A DNA stretch of 64,000 nucleotides, taken from assembly GCA_935421135.1 (NCBI GenBank), contig OW285191.1:9227700-9291699 (forward strand), given 5' to 3'. Every line of letters begins with the position of its first letter. Positions within the stretch are counted from its first letter, which is position 1. Below, piece after piece: positions 12,791 through 23,800 of this stretch. The stretch is from Bugulina stolonifera (taxonomy: Eukaryota; Bryozoa; Gymnolaemata; Cheilostomatida; Bugulidae). Under the pieces are notes generated by a model. It was not told the origin of the DNA. It saw only the letters and a program-made list of their open reading frames with translations, and searched no databases. The position numbers were made by a program, and so were the translations under genes.

Positions 12791-15700
12791 CCTTGACTTG
12801 AAACGCGGTGAATACACTGGTGTTAGTGGTTACGCATACATCGGAGGAGCCTGTGGAACCAGCCAAACATCTGTTGTTGAGTTTGGGTCTTCAACGACTA
12901 TCGCTCACGAAATTGGTCATAAGTATGTTATTGTGTTTCTAAAATTCTCTATCACTGATCTACATGCACTATATCATGCAAGCATAATTTCTCTTTATAA
13001 TTTAATTTATTTTGCAAGCAGCAGGAAGTTGCTACAAATACAATGAGTAATAAGGCTATACTTTCAGCTTGGGCGCTCAACATGATGGAGAAGGAAACAG
13101 CTGTAGCGATGGTGACCAATATATTCTATCGAGTGTGGTTCAACAACCAGATGAACGAACCCAGTGGAACACTCGAAGGTTCTCTACATGTTCAATAGCA
13201 TCATTTAACACCTTCTTTCAAACGCTTGATCGGTAAGAAAACAAATCTTGATATTAAAGTGACAAATCTAAAATTTGATGGTACCTATTTTGCTAATGCA
13301 TGTGCGTTCAGTCTGCATGAATTATCCTTTATTATTGGTCATGAATACAGTTTCCACATTCACGGTGAAGCCATTTTTTCCCTCGCAGAGAAAACCGAAA
13401 CTGTTTGATAAATACCGGAACCGACAATCCTGATTTGTCAGATGTATCCCAAGCCAGAGTTGGACAAGTGCTTTCTGTCCATGAGCAGTGCAAACTATTC
13501 TATGGAGAAAGTTACTATTATAGTGTGAGCAAGATAACATTCATCATATTATACGAGGTGTACTTGTAGTCAGGCAATCCAATTAAAATCATATAATCCT
13601 ATGACCATGCACCCATATAGTAACATAATAATATAGTAATATAATCATATAGTAATATAATAATATAGTAATATAATCATATAATCCTACAGTCATGTAG
13701 TCATAAATAGTCATGTGATGATATAAGACATGCACTCACATAGCCGTAATAATATAATCACACAGTAATCATACAGTAATACAATCTGGGAAAAGAGTCG
13801 AGCAAAATATATTTACACCAACGGTATAGAAATTATATATACATACAAATGTATGTAGTGTACATGTATCTAGCAGGGACATGAAGCTTTGTTGAGCAAA
13901 ATTTCTACAGAAGACCGGCGTCATTTTTTTGCGTAAATGTACCTAATATACAACTGTAGACAGCCATTTTTATTATTGGCATTGCAGTCTGTTAACAACA
14001 CCATGTCTGTACCTTTATAGGGCAATACAGAACAGTATAGAGATATATGTCAGGCTCTCTGGTGCACAGAAACTGGCTCCGTAACCTACTCGAAGCAAGG
14101 CGCCATGCAGTACACAAGTTGTGGTAATCGAAAGGTCAGATCTCATCTCAATAAACATCAATGGCATTATTTTTAAGTTGATGTAATTCCCTGGTTTTAC
14201 ACGGTGAAGACACAAACATGTGATTAGTGTTTATTTCAAACCCATGCTACAGTTTAAATAATACAAGAAAAATAAAAATTCTGAAGCTGTCATCATTTCA
14301 CTATGTAAAAGTAAATATGAACAAAAGTCAATTATGCACCTAATTTTTAAAGGCATTATTTTCTGTAAAGTAAGGTCTGTGAGGTAGTAAGTACTCACCA
14401 GAATACAATCTTGCACTGTTGAAGTCTGTTTAGGTTGTATAATTGACTTTGCATAAGAACATACAAGATACTGTGGATGAATTGAAGATGGTAGTTACAT
14501 ACATGTATTATGCATCTTGACTAAATGTTGTAGTGGTGCATTGAGGGAATCTGTGTTGCCGATGAAGATGCTCCAGAAGTAGACGGTAAGAGAATAGCTT
14601 TAGAAAAAGTTGAAAGCAGGTCATTTAAAAGACCAAGAATAAAAATATGCATGTATTTTCAACAGTGCATCTCCTGCAATCTCTTCAGCCACCCTGGGTT
14701 GTAAATGAAAAATATAAGATGGCCACACTCAGCCTTGGCTGAAAGGGCTATTGACCTGGAACTTTGCTTGTTAGGCGGACGCTAAACCAAGTTCACTGGT
14801 ACACCCAGGTTTCTTGTCTGAAAATAAGGATTTTGCTTTGGGCCCAGGCCAGTGTGTTCATGAACCTTTGACAGAAGTTGGTGGAAAAAGTTTTGAGCAA
14901 GTTGGTTTGTGTCTAAAAATTAGGCTATGATGGACATTTACATGCAATTGATGCAATAGTTGCACTATTATAAAAATATGTTTATGGATAAAAGGTAAGT
15001 TTATTGTTGTCGCAAATCTGTTTCATGGTAACATGTCCCAATCGGCAGACAACTTGCGGTGTTTGTACATTGAATGTTTTACTTCAGATCCTAAATAGTT
15101 CTACACGTCTTGCACCCTATAATTGTAGAGAGCTGTCCAATAGGAGATACGCCTGGAATAATTTTTACGGGCTCTGACTTGCGTTGTACAATAGTTACTT
15201 CTGATGACTGCAATAGCCAACCACATGTTGCTGAACTTTGCTGCCAAACTTGTGCTCAGTACTCGACTCCTGAGCTTGGAGAAGATTGCCCTTTTGGTGA
15301 CAAAAATAGATTTACATCAATATTTAAAAATGTATATTTAACATGTCAAACTGTAACTGGGGTTGAATGCGGTACACAGCAGGCTGTGAAGGTATCTTGC
15401 TGTAAGACTTGCCCTACAATGCTAACACCCTGGCTTGGACCAAACTGTAAATATGGAGATAAAAACAAAGGCTGCTCTGCCATTAACGCATACCAATGTG
15501 AAGGTAATGCAGCACTGTGCTGTGCCAGTTGCTGCAAATTTAATGGACCAGACTTTGGATATACTTGTGATCCACCAATTACTGAAATCTCTAGCAGATC
15601 AATAACTACCCCCCAAATGACTTTACCTTCTAGTAGTAATTCAACCACTAAAACGTCACAACCGAGTATAATCACTAAGAGGTTGGGTACTCCTACAACC

Positions 15701-16711
15701 ACCCTCACTACACCATCTAGTAATGCTGCAATACAATCAACAACAAGGACTCCAGTAGTATTAGCTACCTCAACTCTAGACTTTGTTACCGATCAAGAGA
15801 AGGAGGGATTTACCACAGCCCACACATTGGATGAGTGTCAAGATGGAGATAGCACAGCTCTACCTTATGCAGAACCTAATATAACATGTGCCTCCATCAC
15901 ATCACTACATTGTGCCTACGACTCCGATGTGGCAGAGGTGTGCTGTTCAACATGTCTGAAATTCAAAAAACCATGGCTAGGGCCATATTGTCTCTATGGA
16001 GATAAATTCCTTTTTTGTTCATCATGGCATGAAGAAGAATGTCTACAAGATAACAATGATTCCTGCTGTGAAACTTGTTGCCCTTTCAATGGGTCAGTTG
16101 GTGGAACTGGCAGTTGTTATCCTCCAGCTTCTACAGAATCCACTGCTTCTGTGTCAGCATTCAGGACAACTGCACCTACCACTTTCAAGTCGTTTACTGC
16201 CCGGCCAATGACCAACACATCAACTGAGACTGCAGAAGACAGAACTGTGTCAATAAGATCTGAATTAGTGACAACCAAACCAACAACAACCGAAATAATG
16301 AGGAACAACTGTTCCGATTCTGCAGCAAGTTGCCAGAACAAGACAACTAGCGATTGCGCAAGAGATGATGCTGTTTCAAAAGTGTGTTGCGCAACTTGCA
16401 AGAAGTTATCCAAACCTTGGTTAGGACCTGAATGTCTGTATGGTGATAAGGAAGCTACTTGCTCTGAACTTACAACCGAGGAAGAATGCAGGAATAATAG
16501 AGCACAGTGTTGTGAGAGCTGCTGCAAGGTGAACGGTCCATTAGATGGCTATAGTTGTGATGAGCAGAATATTATATCAGAGATTGATGAGCAAATAATT
16601 GAAAAAATCAAAGAGTCGCTTTCAGAATTGAACAGTACGGGTTCAACGCATCAATCTGTCAATGTGATATTGCTGCCAGTGCTAGGGCTATGGTTCATTT
16701 TAAGCAATTAG
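12791..16711 (+). CDS. Gene 1: ADAM/ADAMTS-like metalloprotease, 5'-incomplete, GPI-type end
   Basis: Exons 12791-12922, 13068-13232, 13389-13524, 14021-14134, 14534-14585 and 15129-16711 join in frame to 726 residues. Exons 1-2 form the M12B zinc site HEIGHNLGAQHDG. The Met-turn methionine is replaced by Leu (QYILSS, where gene 2 has NYVMAP). Exons 3-5 give an ADAMTS-type cysteine-rich/disintegrin-like domain (LSVHEQCKLFYGE; TSCGNRK-WC). The last exon carries three cysteine-rich modules (CC-TC, WLGP, YGDK, CC-SCC), two separated by Ser/Thr-rich linkers. It ends in a hydrophobic 17-residue tail after NSTGS, as in GPI-anchor signals. Signal peptide, prodomain and the N-terminal half of the catalytic domain were not found upstream. 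A pyrimidine-tract acceptor at 12670 precedes a possible but unmatched exon (12671 on). It may be truncated, or its 5' exons may have diverged. A polyadenylation signal follows at 16778. Confidence 0.75.
13606..13780. repeat. AT-rich ATATAGTAATATAATA microsatellite
   Basis: Irregular tandem repeats of ATATAGTAATATAAT grading into CATATAGTCATG-type units, within the intron between the third and fourth recognised exons of gene 1. Confidence 0.7.
14690..14810 (-). mobile_element. Probable tRNA-derived SINE fragment
   Basis: Read on the minus strand, the segment contains TGGTTTAGCGTCCGCC, which resembles a pol III A box, then AAAGTTCCAGGTCAATAGCCC, a weakened B box at roughly tRNA spacing. It lies in the last intron of gene 1. 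The assignment rests on these two boxes only. Confidence 0.4.
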
Positions 16712-17804
16712 TGAAGTGACACATAACAGCTTCAATAGGTACAACATGATAATTGTAATTTATGAAGAAGATAGAATAATAAAGGATCTAAAACCCCATA
16801 ATTTCATGCTATTAGCAGGGAAATATTATATTTGATATGCTAGTAACTGTATGGTTGAAAGTGTATGATTGATTTTGATAATGCAATTAATCAAATGCCT
16901 CTTGCAGTTAAAATATGCTTGCAAATAATAATATAAGTACAGGTACAAGCCATGGGGAATGCTTCAGAAATCGACTTCTTGGGCTGTTGAGGACAAACTT
17001 TTGGTTAGAGGTTTAGCTTGCAGTAATTTGCTCAGCATGCACAATTGTAATTAAAAATGTAATCCTTTTTTGAAAAATGAGACCAAGTCCTTATTTGTAA
17101 CTAAACTATTTAAAAATGTTTCAAATCGAAAAAAAACTTTTTGATTTCTCTTTATTAAGGTCAGGTGAGAAAGAAGATACATGTAGGTTGAAGCATTCTG
17201 TTTTCTATAAGGGTAGAGAGTTGACTCTTACCATACTGGCAACATTTTAGAAAACTTTTATATTGGGGCACAGGTGCTTGAAGGTAGATTGCTCCTCTTT
17301 GAACCACCAATGACTTCACCGTATTTGACATTTGGACTTCAGGCTTGAAGTACAATGTTCTAGCATCTAGCTCATTATAACTATTGATGTAGTTAAGAAT
17401 CTGAAAGCATATCTGGCATCAAGTAGGAAAACAATATCAATGAATTTATGTACATTTGTACAACTATATATACATTTATAACGACACAAGTATTCCAGTA
17501 TATTTGCTCTAGTACCACATGATAGGTTTTAGATGATTATAATTATAATGCAATGTTGTAGTTGTGGATCAATATTTTTGGTGTTTTCGTTGTTAATTTG
17601 TAAATTCCCTCACTTTGTGCTTTGCGTTGTTGCTGCATGGCATGAGGTTATGCCATTGTTGCGAGTATATGCAAGTACAGTGTACTTCTAACATACATTG
17701 TAATTCATTAATAATAATCGCTTGACTTTTCCACATGCAATGTTTTTGATTGCAAAATTCTGGATAATTGCATCTGATTGGCTGTGTGTAGGATTTTGGT
17801 TGTA
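16712..17804. other. Intergenic gap between genes 1 and 2
   Basis: About 1.1 kb of AT-rich DNA holding the 3' end of gene 1 (AATAAA at 16778) and presumably the promoter and 5'UTR of gene 2. No supported exon. The short open frames in both strands lack family resemblance. Confidence 0.5.
16778..16783 (+). terminator. Polyadenylation signal of gene 1
   Basis: A canonical AATAAA hexamer 67 bp after the gene 1 stop codon. Confidence 0.6.
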
Positions 17805-20800
17805 ATGAAGAGAAGGGTAAAATATTATCATGGAGTGCTGACCATTTTGGCAACCTTTCTTGATCTCTCTTCACCAGGCAAGTCAAGTTACACACATACG
17901 TGATTCAATAGTTGTTAGACTACGTGTGTATTACGAAGTACAAAGCTATACTGTAATGTGTCACTGTGTGGTAAATTTGATCATGTAGGCTCCGTTAGGT
18001 AATAATGCTACTGTGGCTTAGGATATATTAGATTGTAATGCCTGGTGAAAGTTTTTCTAGAACTTATTCACTCATTGCGCAGTTAAAATTCCCTTTATTT
18101 TCGCAAACTTGTATTTTTGTTTGTACAATTTTTAATGCCAGTAGACTAACTATACTATGAATAGACTAGAGATTATACAGAGCATTAGGCTAATCAAGGT
18201 GGTTTCAAAAGCTGAACGAATATGATAGAATATTTTTGTGAATGGTTCAGGAGATATTATTGAGCCTTAACTGTAAGTTGTACTGATAGTCACAACTACC
18301 AGTAGCTACGTATAAATCGGCTAAAACTTTTCTGACTACAATTATCGGCAGAACTGGATTTATGTTTAGTTCCATTGTTTTTAGAAGTTGCATAAAAATA
18401 AGCCTTTAGTATAGGACCTGCATATGATTCACGATTCGTATGCAGGTCCTATACTAAAGGTTTATTTTTGTGCAACTTCTAAAAACAATCGGAACTAAAC
18501 ATTAATCCAGTCCTGCCGACAATTGCAATCAGAAAAGTTTTAGTTGTTTTTTTATTATCCGTGTGAGAATGAGGTTTACATGTAGAATAATTATTAACGC
18601 AGAATGGTTGGCAACAGTGAGTGGTATCCCACCTTACTCTCACAAAGAGCCTGACAATCTCACTGTAAATATAACTTGGCAAGTGGATGAGCTCTCTCAA
18701 CCTATAAACAAAGTTTTAAGTTTGAAGAAAACTCAAGCTGTGGAAACAGAAATACCTGTCTATAAAAATGATGAAAATGGAAAACCATACCTGGCAGCCA
18801 TGTCTGACTTAACAGTAAGTTCCGTCTGTGATAATAGCAATGTTAATAAAAACAACATAGATTAAAGTGAAGTACATTATTGTACATATATTATACAATG
18901 TATCTTAAAAGTTTATATGTATATGTCACTGTCTGCTTTCAAGCACCATAGAGTGACACATGCCACCGCTGAGTTACTATGCATGTATTTAGAAGTTTGT
19001 ATAGTACTGTATATAGGCTGAATCTTCTTGGAATATTATTGCAACATATAATGAATTGTTATTATACAGTGGTTGATCTGACTTTATTAAAATAAATGGA
19101 CTAAACTTTCTTGTAAATCAGTAAAAATCAAGTTTTGCAATATTAAATTTTATAAGATAAATTTAATAAGCATCCACACAGCATCAATAACATTTTACAA
19201 AAATAACTAGAGAACTAGACAAATATTAATGATAGGAAATATATAGACTGCCAACCTGTACTTGCAGGCAGGCTCCTAGCTTGATAAGTACTATAGTATT
19301 GTAATGGTTTCTGTGATTTGGTGCGGTCGTCCTTGGACGACTACCGACCCAGAAATGAAGTGCCTATGAGTGGTGCTAGGACTTCGCATTACATGAAAGA
19401 TCCCAGTAGCCCAATAACCAGGGTTGGGAATCGCCAATAGCATTCGATATTCGATGGTGATTTTCTTTGGTCTATTCACCATCGATTCCACCTAATCATT
19501 GGTTTCCAACAAAGCCATCGAAATGCATGTATTCGTTGGTTTTATAGGGTTACAGCTGCATTCGATTGTCACTAAGCTGCTAATTAATCTGCTAGTGTTT
19601 AGTACAGGAAATAAATGAAAAGCCTTGTAGCTTAGTTCTTATCTTTTTAATAAAAAAAATGATGATGAGCTGTTTTATTTAATAACAAAATAATAGCTTC
19701 TATTTGCAAGCTAGGATAAAATGTGAGTGGCTAGCACCAAATAAGAAATAATAGCCTGAAATTTCTGGCTAAGATTTGCAGTGCATATAAATATTTGGAG
19801 GCTAAAAAGAAACATAAAGGTAGAGAAGATAACTCTAAACTATGAGAAAATGCAAATAAAACTGGTAATATTAGGCACAGTCGTTATAACATTTTAAAGT
19901 AATAGACAGAATTAGTAAAGACAATAAATTTCTCCATTTTTACAAAAATTATACCCATATACATGTGCATTTTCTAAAATCATCATCGATTGTAAAATCG
20001 ATTGAAGTACAATCATTGATTTGGTAAAGTAACAATCGAATGCTTGTATTCCTTGGTTTAGTCAGCATAATCGAAAATCGGAAATCGAATGCAAAAGTAG
20101 ATCAAAGTTCCCAACCCTGCCAATAACTACCAGAGACGACCCATCTGGTCCCAAGTCTGACCTTCAGACTATACGTTGAAAGAGAGTGATCCGACCTAGT
20201 AGGTGGTTCGCTAAGCGAATGACCTGACAAAAGGAAGTGAAAGTCTCTGTATCAAGTATAGATGTGTCTTTATTGAAAGCCAAGTGAAGACTGAGACAAT
20301 GAACAGTGAAACAATGCCCTTTATATAGTATAAGGACTTCCGCCCGACGTAGTGTCGGGAAAAGACGACGTAGGGTCGTCTGGAAGTTGCGTAACAACAT
20401 GGCCGCCGGAAGCCCGACGGCCGACCCAAAATAGGTCGGGTTCTACAAAAGTTGCTTATAATGGTCCAATTCATGTACAAAATGAATATCAATGGATTCT
20501 GAGAGGTCGGGCCTCTGTACATGGGTATAAAAGGCATTAAAAGACTTAGTAATAATTATACAAGTATATACAATAACATAGAGTAAAGTACAAGCAGATA
20601 TATACATGTATGTGCACACAATAATGAGTGTCAGGTGTAGGAGACGACTGTGCGTACCATTACAGTATATACATGTAGCATATAGTCTATAGTACAGTTC
20701 TACAGTGTACATGCAAACAACATGTAGATTTTAGAGTTGGACCATTTATATACTTTGTAGCAATGGTCATTGATTATTAACCTACATGTACATATTTATG

Positions 20801-23800
20801 TACATTATAGTAATTCTATGCTGTTTTAATCTGTGATTTACTGTGTAGATTTTATTTGATCTGAATTATTTACACACATTTTAGGGCACTTTGTTCTACC
20901 ATGATATTGATATGCTGGCCTCAATCTCCTTGACTAGTGTAAATAACAGATACCAGTTGGTAAGAGTTTATATTTTGTGCAGTATTTTTAATTTTAGTAA
21001 CTTCTAGCCTAATTACTGATTATTAATAACTGATCTATTTAGCAAAAAAACTGCATTTATTATTAGTAAAACCAGAAAAACTCAGTTCAATTCATCAAAG
21101 TAAATTACATGTATTTACACAAATGCACTTTTTTTCACATACAAATGTAAAATCTATTAATTTAGCAAGCAACTGGCTTGCTAAACTGACTGTAAGTGCA
21201 GTTGCGTTGCTAACTGCATTGGTTAGGATTTTTATAACAAAACCGCAATGGGACAACTGAGGATATTGTATATTTGTACTATGAATGAGTAAGAAACGCA
21301 TTGTACATTCTTTTCATTATGTGATTATCAAGAACATTCTGTTGTCTGTTGGATATTACTTCAATACTATGCTGATTATCCATTATGCATGTAAACAGAT
21401 CTCAAATGGTTTGTAGAAAGGTAGTTTTATGTTGGATAATGTAAAACATGAGATTGATCCTTATCACCATCTTAAACATAAAAGAAGCTTATACGTCACG
21501 GATGATCATTACATCATCAGAAGATCTCAAGTTCCAGAACATGACCTTCTTACTGATTACTCTAGTAGGTTATATTATTGACTGCATCTACATGGGATAA
21601 TTTTTACTTGACCATGCATACTACTGTAGTTAGCTATAACTATCTAATAGTTATTGGTTTCACTAGTTAGCTTGAAGCGGCCATGGTTAAACATTTTAAA
21701 TAATATGAAAATAATCAAAAGAGAATTTCTGTGCTCTGCGGAGCATTTTTAATATCAAACTCGGATGTACAGCATGTATGGGAGGTAAAGGATATTTTTT
21801 CTGACATGAAGTTAAGTTTCTAAAGTTGATTGAAACACAAAAAGTAGGTATACATGAGCTGTATAATGCCTATGAGTTATTACTCTACAAGTGTATGTAT
21901 ATATTATACCCAAAGTGAAGATTATTGTACAAATTTCACATTCATAACTGAGCTAAGCAGGTCTACCTTATTCCGTTTGCAGTACCTGATGGAAATAGAT
22001 ATGGAGCAGAATACGAAGGTGTAGAGTACCTTATGGATGATGAAGTTCCAGTAGATACAGCTCATGGAAGATCTAAAAGACAAGCATTGCCAGACACAAC
22101 TTACATCATACAATTATATATAGTTGTTGATTTCTATCTCTATCAAGAGTAAGTCATCCCTTATAGAAGTCTTGTGAAACCAAATTTTTTAAAAAATTTC
22201 TAAACACTAAAATTAGCGATACAGGTTATGCATTATTTATTATTAATATGATTGCAAGATGTTGGCGTTGGTTAATAATTTTATGGTAAATAATAAAATG
22301 AGATCAGAGAAAACATATTTCCTCTGTTGAAATTTTAGGAATAAATTCTAAAATCTAAAGGTGAGTCTCACTTTACTATTTATCATAATATCATTAGAGT
22401 ACATATTATTATCTTTTCAAATGTGTCCTCCGTTTGAAGTCGTCTTACCTTCTTTGTTTGGTACAGCTGAATGGAAGGTAATTACAAAAACTTAACTCCA
22501 TTGGTGAAATATTCTTGAATGGGACGGTGTAGTTGCCCCTGACTATACGTACATATTGCTACATTGTGCATGCAGATAAACATGATGAGAAAGGGGTTAG
22601 GATGAGCCTATAATAGATGTGATTGCATTTTTACTTCTTCTTCACATAATCTCCAAATCTTTGTATAATGTTACAGCCTAACAGATTCAGCTTCGGCCAT
22701 TGGTTGGCAGGGGAACACTACTGACTACATTGCATTTGTTATGGGTCATACAGCAAATGAGGTAACCCATTTTTGAAAAAACTACAGTCACTTAATCAAA
22801 GTTTATGCTTGATCTTACAAGATAGAATAGATGTCTGAATCTGATAAACTAATACATGCAGTATTAAGTAGTTAGTTGAGGCTGTCACCAGCTGCAAAAA
22901 TTTATAATATTGTGTCACTGTTTACAGTATTATTAGTAATTCACTTTACACATGTTTTAATACTTCAGTCTAAAATTATTTATTGTCTGTATAGTTAAAA
23001 ATAATATTTAGTAAATACTTCAATGTTAAATTTTCACTGTGTAGATAGATGTGCGGTTCAGAAATATCAATGCTAGCAGTGTAAACAGTTCATTTACCTG
23101 GACTATTGGAACTAAGCTATCTTACCTACATATAGCTGAGGTAAGTTTCATTGTTGGGAAGTTTTAATGGAGCGTCAGCTAACATGTATTCTATTTTTCA
23201 ATGCCCAATTACACATACATATATGTACCCTACAAACAACTGTATACTTTAAAGATTATGTGGTCTCCTTACAAAGCAATTAATAGAAGCCTTCTATATC
23301 TTTCCTCTTTTAAACATGAGTTATGTGGAGCTAGAACTGCTTCCTTACTGTGCAGTTTTTGACAGGATGTATGTACATATAGCACATAATCTGAGTTAAA
23401 ACCGGATGGCTTTCAAAGTAGAGAATAGCTCATTGCTCTTTAGTCAACACTAAATCTGATAATTGCTATGTTCGATAATAAAACCTGAAACCAATTCATA
23501 AGAAATGCAAACACTGGTTTTGATTAAACATTCACTTCTTTTTATTACACGAAAAACACACTGATATATTTACTTATATAAGCTGACAAGTATTATACAA
23601 TATGTTTAGATTTTGTGACATGCATGTATCAGTGTTTGTTTCTTCATGTTGTTAGACAGGTGCTCAATCACCTTGGACATATCCTAGTACATCAGGTAAA
23701 CTCGATGCATTGGCTGGCTTAGATAACTTCACGTCGTGGTATCAAAACAATGCTGCCAGTTTACCTTCTGATGCAGATCATCTTCTGCTGCTCACCGGGT

